From JASEGV01 sp947085405 (GTDB taxonomy: Bacteria > Bacteroidota > Ignavibacteria > UBA10030 > BY39): DNA of 64,000 nucleotides. Made by a program: the position numbers and the translations under genes. The notes beneath the pieces were generated by a model that was not told the DNA's origin, did no database searches, and saw nothing but the letters and a program-made list of their open reading frames with translations. The stretch is from contig CAMTWO010000022.1 in NCBI GenBank assembly GCA_947085405.1, positions 1 through 64,000 of the forward strand, read 5' to 3'. Of the stretch, positions 55,720 to 63,460 are shown in pieces; positions within the stretch are counted from its first letter, which is position 1; each line of letters begins with the position of its first letter.

Positions 55720-56247
55720 ATGCAAAACATACATCCGTATTTTGTACACTTTCCGATTGCGCTTCTTTCGGTCGGATTACTCTGGGACTTACTTGGTATT
55801 TTGTTAAAGAAAGAATCATTCAAAAATGCCGGCTGGTGGGCACAGCTTTTTGGCACCGCTGCAATTATCATCACGGCTATAACCGGTTTAATTGCCGCCA
55901 ATACAGTTGTACACAATGATGCTGCACATGAAATCATGGAAACTCACGAGACAATCGGGTTGATAGTTACCGGCGTTTTCATTGTTTTATTTCTTTGGAG
56001 AAGTTTCCTGAAGACAGCGATACCATCGCAGAGACTCCAACAAATTATTTATTTAGTAATTGGCGGACTCGCCGTAGCCACAATGCTCTATAGTGCACAT
56101 TTGGGTGGAAAGTTAGTTTACGAGTTCGGTGTAGGTGGAAGTGCTGTACAGCAGTCAACACAGCCACACCCGCATAATGAAGCGAACGAGGAACATGAGC
56201 ATGAAGGCGATCATGATTCCACAGGCAAATCGGAACATCAACATTAA
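55720..56247 (+). CDS. DUF2231 membrane protein with His-rich tail
   Basis: A 175-residue protein with four predicted helices (about 8-28, 41-63, 76-96, 109-127), as in the DUF2231 family, starting HPYFVHFPIALL. After residue 140 comes a tail rich in His, Glu and Asp (PHPHNEANEEHEHEGDHD). The tail could bind copper or nickel. Function is not known for the family; here it lies 67 bp after the CusA-like gene in the metal operon. Confidence 0.8.
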   Translation: MQNIHPYFVHFPIALLSVGLLWDLLGILLKKESFKNAGWWAQLFGTAAIIITAITGLIAANTVVHNDAAHEIMETHETIGLIVTGVFIVLFLWRSFLKTAIPSQRLQQIIYLVIGGLAVATMLYSAHLGGKLVYEFGVGGSAVQQSTQPHPHNEANEEHEHEGDHDSTGKSEHQH

Positions 56248-56277
56248 ATCATAATTATTAATCATAGGAGTAACACA

Positions 56278-56724
56278 ATGAAACAATTCACATTTTACCT
56301 TGCAACTATTATTCTGAGTATCTTTATTGCAGCTGCGAACGGCCGTTCTCAATGCTCGATGGGTTCAAGTGGACATAAACATATCACGCAGAAATCTGAA
56401 TCACATTCTGAGTATAAAGTTGTAACTCCATCGAAGGGTTATGCATTTATCAATGACGATGGTATGCAGGAAACAACGATCACAATAAAAGATGGTTATC
56501 ACCCAAACACAGTCGTTGTAAAAAAAGGAATTCCTATGCGCCTCAAATTTGATCTGCAGGAAAAAGGCTGTACCGACAAAGTAATGTTGAAGACATTTAA
56601 AGTTGAACAAAAACTCGAGCCGTTTAAAATCACCACAATTGAGTTTACTCCCGACAGTGCAGGTACCTTCACTTTTTCTTGTCCGATGGAAATGATTGAA
56701 GGAACGCTGGTAGTGAAGAAGTGA
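56278..56724 (+). CDS. secreted cupredoxin-domain protein
   Basis: A 148-residue protein: signal peptide about 1-24 (ending NGRSQ), a Met/His-rich linker (CSMGSSGHKH), then one cupredoxin fold (about 60-148) with DGYHPNTVVVKKG and the C-terminal loop FSCPMEMIEGTLVV. It resembles the C-terminal domain of the CusB-like adaptor closely in order and motif. The Cys and Met in SCPMEM suggest copper binding, possibly as a periplasmic chaperone feeding the pump. Confidence 0.82.
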   Translation: MKQFTFYLATIILSIFIAAANGRSQCSMGSSGHKHITQKSESHSEYKVVTPSKGYAFINDDGMQETTITIKDGYHPNTVVVKKGIPMRLKFDLQEKGCTDKVMLKTFKVEQKLEPFKITTIEFTPDSAGTFTFSCPMEMIEGTLVVKK

Positions 56725-56765
56725 TAGATCATTTTTATTCAATTATTAAGAAAGGAACCAAAATC

Positions 56766-57791
56766 ATGAAAAAATTCCTATTCCAAAAACTAACTTTATC
56801 TCTTGCTGCTGTATTCATCATCAGCACAATCGTTCTGTTATCGAGCTGCAAAGAGAAATCTGTGGATGTCCCACTGGAGGTAATGAGTTATGATACTTGG
56901 ACAATTAACGGTAAGGCTTACCCTGCTACCGAACCTCTCCGCGTCCGTCAGGGCGATACAGTTCGTGTGCGATTTATGAATATCAGCAACGGTGTTCATC
57001 CAATGCATCTGCATGGTCACGATTTCAAGGTGGTAGCAGTCGATGGATGGCCGGTCGCCAACCCTCAGATGCGGAACACCGTAACCGTTGCACCTGGAGA
57101 AATCCTAGACATTGAGTTTGTTGCAGACAACCCCGGTATCTGGGCGTTCCATTGCCACGAACTTCACCATGCAGAACAAGGTATGTTCACATTCGTTCTG
57201 TACGAAGGTTTCTCACTGCCAAAAGCCAACCAAGCTCTACAAATTCCCAAAGACATTGTTGGTCAAACGACTCACGCATCAGAGAAACCACTCACAATCA
57301 ATTCAACCCAAGCAGACACCATTCCCTGGACTGGACAAGTAAGAGACTATACACTGACAGCGAGTCCAATCCAATGGGAAATAAAAAGTGGAACGGTGAC
57401 GCAAGCGTATGCATTCAACGGAAAAGTGCCCGGTCCTGAAATTCGTGTCAACATCGGAGACAGCGTACGTGTAACTGTGATAAACAATCTTTCCGAACCA
57501 ACCAGCATCCACTGGCACGGTATTAATCGAATTGCTTGGACAGACGACGGTGTAGCACCTATAACACAGGTTCCCATCCCGCCGGGTGGAAGAAAGATAT
57601 ACCAATTTTTTGTTGATCGACCAGGTTCGTTTATGTATCATCCACATTTCATGTCCAACGAAGCATCACAGGTGGACAAGGGACTGTATGGACCCATCAT
57701 CGTTGAGCAGCGGCAGAAAACTTACACTAAAGAATACACAATGATGTTAGGCGGCTGGATCGTGAAGCAGCAAACAGGAGGCGGACACTAA
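56766..57791 (+). CDS. two-domain multicopper oxidase lipoprotein
   Basis: A 341-residue lipoprotein (lipobox LLSSC, Cys28). Domain 1 (about 38-150) has HPMHLHGH (78-85) and HCHELHHAEQGM (129-140), so it holds the type 1 copper; domain 2 (about 200-330) has HWHG (249-252) and YHPH (291-294) without a type 1 site. All four HxH pairs needed for the trinuclear centre are present, shared between subunits in two-domain enzymes. Type 1 copper in the first domain is the type C two-domain arrangement. Ribosome site AAGGAA precedes ATG 56766. It probably oxidises Cu(I) in the periplasm. Confidence 0.82.
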   Translation: MKKFLFQKLTLSLAAVFIISTIVLLSSCKEKSVDVPLEVMSYDTWTINGKAYPATEPLRVRQGDTVRVRFMNISNGVHPMHLHGHDFKVVAVDGWPVANPQMRNTVTVAPGEILDIEFVADNPGIWAFHCHELHHAEQGMFTFVLYEGFSLPKANQALQIPKDIVGQTTHASEKPLTINSTQADTIPWTGQVRDYTLTASPIQWEIKSGTVTQAYAFNGKVPGPEIRVNIGDSVRVTVINNLSEPTSIHWHGINRIAWTDDGVAPITQVPIPPGGRKIYQFFVDRPGSFMYHPHFMSNEASQVDKGLYGPIIVEQRQKTYTKEYTMMLGGWIVKQQTGGGH

Positions 57792-57820
57792 AAATGAAAT
57801 CATTCTTTGAAGAGACCATC

Positions 57821-58549
57821 ATGAAAATACGACTATGTTTACTTTGTGTAATCGTATTGTCCAGTTTACCCATTTCGTTACATGGACAGCAAGGGGAACA
57901 GCACACGAACGACCATCTGTTTCCCCATCCTTTCCTTGCAGCAATGGGAGTTCCCGATCCTGAAGGAAAATTTCATGTTCGTTTGAATGTTTTTCTGCAA
58001 CAGAATATAGGCAAATCAAAATATGATATAAGCGGTCATCTTGGGTATGGATTATTTGATTTTGGTGGTATCCATCTCCGCAGCCTCGGCGTAACAACAA
58101 CTCCATTAACTGAGATCATCGGCATGATCGGACTTTGGCATGATGCTCGGAGATTGAACGGCATTTCTCTTTTAGGAATCGTGGGGATTCCAACCGGTCC
58201 AAAAGATGATGACAATGCTCACCATGGTCTAGCATATCTTTTCGGACTTTCGGGTCGAATCAGCATATTCAAGAACACAATAAATGATCTCATTGTGCAT
58301 TACGACTTCTCAACAAAACATTATATCGCAGAGAGTGGAACTGTCATTCGAATTATGGAATATCTGTTTGCTGGTGTTGATACTCGGACAATCATCGGAC
58401 CATCTCAACCGCTTATCTTCTTGATGCCCGGATTAAAAGTAAAATTTTCGTCATTTGGATTCATCGGTGTCGGAATTAATTATCAGGTAACAAATACATC
58501 GCAAGTTAAAAATGAACTGTATCTACAAGTGGAAACAGGAAATCATTAA
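57821..58549 (+). CDS. secreted protein, probable outer-membrane barrel, unknown function
   Basis: A 242-residue protein with a signal peptide (about 1-22, ending SLHGQ). The rest alternates short hydrophobic strands with Gly- and aromatic-rich turns (FHVRLNVFLQ, HLGYGLFDFGG, FSSFGFIGVGINYQV), as in a small outer-membrane barrel. I do not recognise a family. ATG at 57821 starts directly at the signal peptide; one nine codons upstream is possible. It lies 29 bp after the multicopper oxidase. Confidence 0.6.
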   Translation: MKIRLCLLCVIVLSSLPISLHGQQGEQHTNDHLFPHPFLAAMGVPDPEGKFHVRLNVFLQQNIGKSKYDISGHLGYGLFDFGGIHLRSLGVTTTPLTEIIGMIGLWHDARRLNGISLLGIVGIPTGPKDDDNAHHGLAYLFGLSGRISIFKNTINDLIVHYDFSTKHYIAESGTVIRIMEYLFAGVDTRTIIGPSQPLIFLMPGLKVKFSSFGFIGVGINYQVTNTSQVKNELYLQVETGNH

Positions 58550-58580
58550 TTATTTTCAACAACATTCGTGGAGAATACTT

Positions 58581-59246
58581 ATGCAGGTAAAGAATATCTT
58601 ATATCAACTCACTTTTCTACTTTCGACATTAACAATAAGCAGCATGGCAAGCATTTCCGTGCATCCGACTGCGATGCGAGAAACACTGGCAGTTGGAGAA
58701 AACAAACAAACAATTATCCATATCACTAATATTGGTCCGAGCAGTAGCCTCGCCTATACAGTGGAGGAAAATGTGGATTGGCTCTCTGCTTTACCACTTT
58801 CAGGTCAGATTACCGTTGGCGATACGGTCAATTCGACATTGATCTTTGATGCTTCAATGTTGTCGGCAGGCGAATACACTACCGAATTGACTATCGGCGA
58901 TCCCCATCATGGACCAATCCTCATACCGGTCGTGCTCGTTGTCGTCAGTGTAACAGGAATAAAAGAGGAAGCAGAAACACCGGAAGCATTCGCACTCGGA
59001 CAAAATTATCCAAATCCGTTTAATCCACAAACGTCGATTCAATTTTATGTTCCCACTCAGGAGTATGTCTCGCTGAAGGTGTTTGATATGCTTGGTCAAC
59101 AGTTAGCAGTCCTTGTAGATGGAGTTCAGTCACAAGGAACCTATACCGTGGATTGGGATGCTTCCGGATTTTCGAGTGGTACTTACTTCTACCGGTTTCA
59201 AACCCAACGATTTTCTTCAATCAAATCAATGTCACTTATTAAATAA
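58581..59246 (+). CDS. secreted protein with Ig-like and T9SS type A sorting domains
   Basis: A 221-residue protein: signal peptide (about 1-24), an Ig-like/BACON-like sandwich (about 25-130; LSAGEYTTELTIGDP), and the C-terminal sorting domain (about 145-221) that opens with LGQNYPNPFNP and ends with FSSIKSMSLIK. This domain sends proteins through the type IX system to the cell surface, where it is removed. GGAG seven bases before ATG 58581 sets the start; a longer frame overlaps the previous gene and is rejected. It gives a firm Bacteroidota/FCB signal. Its surface role in copper handling is unknown. Confidence 0.85.
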   Translation: MQVKNILYQLTFLLSTLTISSMASISVHPTAMRETLAVGENKQTIIHITNIGPSSSLAYTVEENVDWLSALPLSGQITVGDTVNSTLIFDASMLSAGEYTTELTIGDPHHGPILIPVVLVVVSVTGIKEEAETPEAFALGQNYPNPFNPQTSIQFYVPTQEYVSLKVFDMLGQQLAVLVDGVQSQGTYTVDWDASGFSSGTYFYRFQTQRFSSIKSMSLIK

Positions 59247-59274
59247 CCGATCAATAAATTAAAGGAACACTTAT

Positions 59275-59859
59275 ATGAAAACAAATTTTATGAAACTCAT
59301 TTTATTTAGCATTTTTATTTTATCAATTAGTTCACTCCCAGGTTGTATGATGATGGGTGGAATGATGCACAAGATGGATAACAATGAACATAAAGAAATG
59401 GCAGAAAAATTAATAAAAGAAGTAGAGATAAACGATTATAGGATCACAGCCGAATTTCCAGCTCTGTTTTATAATGAAGAAGCCCTGTACCGGATAAAAA
59501 TCTATTCCCTTAAGGATAGTCTGGCATCGACGGCATCTGTTCGACTGATTATTTCGGAATATGGACACGATGGACATCCGGATGCAATTCAGTTCGACAG
59601 AGACCTGCATAAAAATTCAAACGGGAATTATTCTACTACCTATCGTGTTAAGACAAAAAAGGATGTAAAGGTATCTTACCTTATATCAGAATTAGAAGAT
59701 GTAGTTTTAAAAAAGCCCATAGAAATTGAAGCCCAATTGAGCGTTCACACCCCACATAAACAACATGGTGGCGGGATGCACGATATCGGACCGTATGCGA
59801 TAATAGGCGGTGTAGTTATGCTCACGATGATGGTTTTTATGGTGGGTAGAGTCTTCTAA
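59275..59859 (+). CDS. small lipoprotein with a C-terminal membrane helix
   Basis: A 194-residue protein. Lipobox SLPGC (Cys24) is followed by a Met-rich stretch MMMGGMMHKM that could bind Cu(I). The middle (about 48-155) is beta-rich, of unknown family. The C-terminus has a His-rich segment (HTPHKQHGGGMHD) and a helix (about 172-192). It closes the first block of the copper island; the gap to the next gene is 250 bp. Confidence 0.7.
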   Translation: MKTNFMKLILFSIFILSISSLPGCMMMGGMMHKMDNNEHKEMAEKLIKEVEINDYRITAEFPALFYNEEALYRIKIYSLKDSLASTASVRLIISEYGHDGHPDAIQFDRDLHKNSNGNYSTTYRVKTKKDVKVSYLISELEDVVLKKPIEIEAQLSVHTPHKQHGGGMHDIGPYAIIGGVVMLTMMVFMVGRVF

Positions 59860-59900
59860 TTTGAATTAATCAAAGAAAAGTTTAAATTATCTCCAACATA

Positions 59901-60044
59901 GTTAATAGTTATAAGTTTTTGGTTATTTGTTTTGGTTCAATAGTTATTGGTTATAGTTAATGGTTTTAGCCACCCTCAACTATAGACTATAACTATAAAC
60001 TAAATAACTATGACTAACAACTAAGAACTTAGAACTAAAAACTA
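59901..60044. repeat. GTTATAG/CTATAAC self-complementary word repeat
   Basis: The 250-bp gap in the copper island holds words of the TAGTTAT type followed by CTATAAC and AACTA words, so the second half can fold back on the first. It resembles 47669-47954. No gene or promoter is clear in the gap. Confidence 0.65.
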
Positions 60045-60109
60045 ATCATGAAAACAAAGACATAATAAATAATTAACAAACTCAAACAACAAAACAAAAG
60101 GAGCAACAA

Positions 60110-60490
60110 ATGAAATTACGTAATCTGTTCAGCCTGTTAGTAGTACTATTCGTATCTGTTTCAATACTATTCGCTCAAACTGAAACCAAGAAAACCGATG
60201 CAGCAAAAGAAAAACAAAAATCTTGCTGCCCAAGCGATAAAGCCGCAAAGTCGGAAGCTAAAGTAGATGGTAAAAAAGTGGATTGCACATCAAAAGATGC
60301 AACACACAAACACGATGGCAAATCGGATTGCATGAGCAAGGAAGTTAAAGATACTAAGAAAGAATGCGACAAGGGCGATGATTGCTGCCAGAAAACCGGT
60401 GCCAAGCACGGCGAGGATTGTTCAAAAACTAAAGATAGTAAACACGAATGCCCCGATAAAACTGAAAAGAAGGATACAAAGAAAAGTTAA
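60110..60490 (+). CDS. secreted Cys- and Lys-rich small protein
   Basis: A 126-residue protein with a signal peptide (about 1-22, ending SILFAQ). The mature part of about 100 residues has nine Cys and many Lys and Asp: SCCPSD, DCTSK, DCMSK, ECDKG, DDCCQK, EDCSK, HECPD. It has no hydrophobic core and looks disordered until metal is bound. I know no named family; it resembles a periplasmic metallothionein in composition. It is 12 bp before the HMA lipoprotein and is likely co-transcribed. Confidence 0.75.
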   Translation: MKLRNLFSLLVVLFVSVSILFAQTETKKTDAAKEKQKSCCPSDKAAKSEAKVDGKKVDCTSKDATHKHDGKSDCMSKEVKDTKKECDKGDDCCQKTGAKHGEDCSKTKDSKHECPDKTEKKDTKKS

Positions 60491-60501
60491 GGAATCAGAT
60501 A

Positions 60502-60873
60502 ATGTATCAACATATTGTTCTTTCAGTAATGTTACTCAGTTTGTTGCTAACCGGCTGCGGACAGAAACAATCCTCCTCCGGCGGAGAACAACCGGCAGCA
60601 GTAAATCTTGAGACCACCACGATTAGTACCTCCTCGATTATGTGCGGTATGTGTGTTAGCACAATCGAAAAGGCGGTTTCGGGTGTTGATGGCGTCGAAA
60701 CCGTTGAGGTAAACTTGCAGGAAAAATTGACAACTGTAAAATTCGATAAAGCAAAATTAGATATTGCCTCACTCGAAAAAACGATTTCTGAAGCCGGTTA
60801 CGATGCCAACGAAACTCCGCGCAACCGTGAAGCATACGACGGTTTGCCGGGTTGCTGCAAAGATGGTAAGTGA
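60502..60873 (+). CDS. HMA-domain lipoprotein
   Basis: A 123-residue lipoprotein (lipobox LLTGC, Cys19). After a Ser/Gly linker, an HMA (ferredoxin-like) domain (about 38-105) carries IMCGMCVSTIEKAV with Cys48 and Cys51 as the metal pair. The C-terminus adds GCCKDGK. HMA domains usually act in the cytosol; here the lipobox puts one outside the inner membrane. It could take Cu(I) that the CopA ATPase next door exports. Confidence 0.82.
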   Translation: MYQHIVLSVMLLSLLLTGCGQKQSSSGGEQPAAVNLETTTISTSSIMCGMCVSTIEKAVSGVDGVETVEVNLQEKLTTVKFDKAKLDIASLEKTISEAGYDANETPRNREAYDGLPGCCKDGK

Positions 60874-60926
60874 ATTTTGAATATCTAATATCTAATTTCT
60901 AAATTCGAAAATTAAAAAACAACAAG

Positions 60927-60957
60927 ACGCCAATGGTTAGCCGACATTGGCGTTTTT
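60927..60957 (+). terminator. intrinsic terminator just before the CopA gene
   Basis: ACGCCAATG (60927-60935), loop GTTAGCCGA, CATTGGCGT (60945-60953), then TTTT. Perfect 9-bp stem. It ends about 17 bases before the CopA ATG and overlaps the space where its promoter would be. Confidence 0.8.
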
Positions 60958-60974
60958 AATTAGGAGAAAGGTAA

Positions 60975-63416
60975 ATGCAACATATCGACCCTGTCTGCGG
61001 GATGGAAGTTGAACCAGATAGAGCAGCGGGAAAAAGTAAATACAAAAATACCGATTACTACTTCTGTGCAGTCGGATGTAAAAAGCACTTCGATGAAAAC
61101 CCGGAATTCTACATTAATAAACAAGTAGTCGGAATGCCTATCCAGATTAATATGCAGCCGGTTCCCAACATTTCATTCACTCATAATTCCACTCTTTCAA
61201 CAAAAAAGGAAGTCTTAAAAAAGATTCAGCTTCCAATTATGGGTATGAGCTGCGCCAGTTGTGTATCAACAGTTCAAGAAAGTTTGAGTAAATTGCCGGG
61301 AGTAGTAAATGCTACTGTAAATCTTGCAACTGAAACCGCCACGATACAATTCGACGAAACCAAAGTGAACACAAGTCATTTCAAACACGCGGTCGAATCT
61401 ATAGGTTACAAGTTAGCCGAAGTCCCGGAAGAAAATATCTGGGAGTTCGAAGAACAGGAGCATCAAAAAGAATACGTTCAACTTAGAATTCGTTTTATCT
61501 TCAGCTTACTTTTAACATTACCCATCAGTATTATCAGTATGTGGATGATGCTGGGTAATTCACCATTTTCTTTTTTCAGTCATCAGACGTGGAATTATAT
61601 ATTTTTCGTTCTAACGATCCCTGTTTTATTTTGGGCAGGCGACCGTTTCTTCAAGGGCTTTTGGGCAACTCTGAAACACCTCAGAGCTGATATGAATACT
61701 CTTATAGCTGTAGGTACGTCAGCCGCTTTTATCTATAGTTCTGCAATAACTTTTTCCCCATCCTATTTCACATCAAGAGGTCACGGTTTAAACGTTTACT
61801 ATGATACGTCTGTGGTTATCATTACACTAATATTGTTAGGCAAATTATTGGAGATGCGATCGAAAGGTAAGACATCAGAAGCAATAAAAAAATTGATCGG
61901 ACTTCAACCAAAATTAGCTTCTGTGATCCGAAATGGAAGAGAAATTCAAATTTCGATTGAACAAGTGGTGCTAGAAGATATTTTGGTAGTTCGACCAGGC
62001 GAAAAAATTCCTGTCGATGGTGTTGTTACAGAAGGATTTTCGAGTGTAGATGAAGGTATGATAACCGGCGAAAGCCTCCCTGTTGATAAACAAAAAGGAG
62101 ATGAAGTAATCGGTGCAACTATAAATACGACAGGAAGTTTCAGGTTTCAGACAAAGAAGATTGGCAAAGATACAATGCTTGCGCAAATCGTGAAGTTGGT
62201 GGCTGAGGCACAAGGCTCGAAGGCACCTATCCAGAATTTAGTTGACCGCATAGCAGCCGTTTTTGTTCCAACCGTTATAGGGATTGCAAGCGTTACTTTT
62301 CTAATTTGGTATTTTGCATTAGGGTCATTTACGCCGGCAGTCATTAATTTTGTTGCTGTTATGATTGTGGCTTGTCCTTGTGCGTTGGGATTAGCAACTC
62401 CAACAGCGATCATTGTAGGAACCGGAATCGGCGCCTTGAACGGAATTCTAATTAAAAATGCTAATATTTTAGAAAAGCTTAGAAAGACCAATGTGATCGT
62501 TTTCGATAAAACGGGAACAATTACAACTGGAAAACTGAATGTTACAGATGTATTCCCTGTCAGTCCATATACAGAAGCAGAGCTGCTCCAGTATGCTGTT
62601 TCGATCGAATCACTTTCCGAACACCCAATTGCAAAAGCGATTGTGAATTATTCAAAACAAAAAAATATTAATCCATCTAAAATAAATAATTTCAAATCTA
62701 TTACTGGTTTTGGTGCAGAAGGAGATTTGAATAACAAACGAATTTACATCGGAAACGAAGAATTGATGAAGCAAAAAGGAATTACTATTCAAAAATCTTC
62801 GTTTGATTTAACACCACATCAAGGTGAGATTTCTGTGTTTGTGGCGATTGACGGCAACTTCACCGGTATCATAACTATTAGCGACATTCTTAAGCCAGAT
62901 TCAAAGATTGGTGTGAGCAAGTTACAACAATTAGGTTTAAAAACAATTATGCTTACCGGCGACAACGAGCGTTCTGCTGAAATTATGAGCAAATCTGTTG
63001 GAATAGAGGAATACTATGCCAAAATGCTCCCTAAAGATAAGGTTGATAAAATTAAAGAACTTCAAGCAGACGGAAATCGTGTAATTATGGTTGGCGATGG
63101 AATAAACGACGCACCGGCTTTGGCTCAAGCAGATGTCGGAATTGCTATGGGAACTGGGACAGATGTCGCAATCGAAGCTGGAGATATTACATTAGTGAAG
63201 GGCGATTTGAACGCTGTGGTTAAAGCAATAAAGCTTTCAAAGAAAACCGTAACTACTATATATCAAAATCTGTTCTGGGCTTTTATTTACAACATCATAT
63301 TAATACCGTTAGCTGCTTTTGGAATCCTCGACCCAATGTTAGCAGCGGCTGCTATGGCTATGAGTTCGGTTTCGGTAGTCAGTAATTCGTTGAGATTAAA
63401 GAGGATGAAATTTTAG
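60975..63416 (+). CDS. copA: CopA-type Cu(I)-exporting P-type ATPase with YHS and HMA domains
   Basis: An 813-residue P1B-ATPase. An N-terminal YHS domain (about 1-48; IDPVCGMEVEP and FCAVGCKKHF) precedes an HMA domain (about 84-150; GMSCASC, Cys93/Cys96). Then eight helices with the CPC metal site in VACPCALGLATPTA, the TGES loop in ITGESLPVDK, phosphorylation DKTGTITTG, the SEHPIA motif, and GDGINDAPAL. It pumps Cu(I) from cytosol to periplasm, supplying the Cus and oxidase proteins there. AGGAG lies eight bases before the ATG. Confidence 0.93.
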   Translation: MQHIDPVCGMEVEPDRAAGKSKYKNTDYYFCAVGCKKHFDENPEFYINKQVVGMPIQINMQPVPNISFTHNSTLSTKKEVLKKIQLPIMGMSCASCVSTVQESLSKLPGVVNATVNLATETATIQFDETKVNTSHFKHAVESIGYKLAEVPEENIWEFEEQEHQKEYVQLRIRFIFSLLLTLPISIISMWMMLGNSPFSFFSHQTWNYIFFVLTIPVLFWAGDRFFKGFWATLKHLRADMNTLIAVGTSAAFIYSSAITFSPSYFTSRGHGLNVYYDTSVVIITLILLGKLLEMRSKGKTSEAIKKLIGLQPKLASVIRNGREIQISIEQVVLEDILVVRPGEKIPVDGVVTEGFSSVDEGMITGESLPVDKQKGDEVIGATINTTGSFRFQTKKIGKDTMLAQIVKLVAEAQGSKAPIQNLVDRIAAVFVPTVIGIASVTFLIWYFALGSFTPAVINFVAVMIVACPCALGLATPTAIIVGTGIGALNGILIKNANILEKLRKTNVIVFDKTGTITTGKLNVTDVFPVSPYTEAELLQYAVSIESLSEHPIAKAIVNYSKQKNINPSKINNFKSITGFGAEGDLNNKRIYIGNEELMKQKGITIQKSSFDLTPHQGEISVFVAIDGNFTGIITISDILKPDSKIGVSKLQQLGLKTIMLTGDNERSAEIMSKSVGIEEYYAKMLPKDKVDKIKELQADGNRVIMVGDGINDAPALAQADVGIAMGTGTDVAIEAGDITLVKGDLNAVVKAIKLSKKTVTTIYQNLFWAFIYNIILIPLAAFGILDPMLAAAAMAMSSVSVVSNSLRLKRMKF

Positions 63417-63460
63417 AAATTGCTTGCTTATTCGGAAACTGATTCGTATTTTAGATAAAA

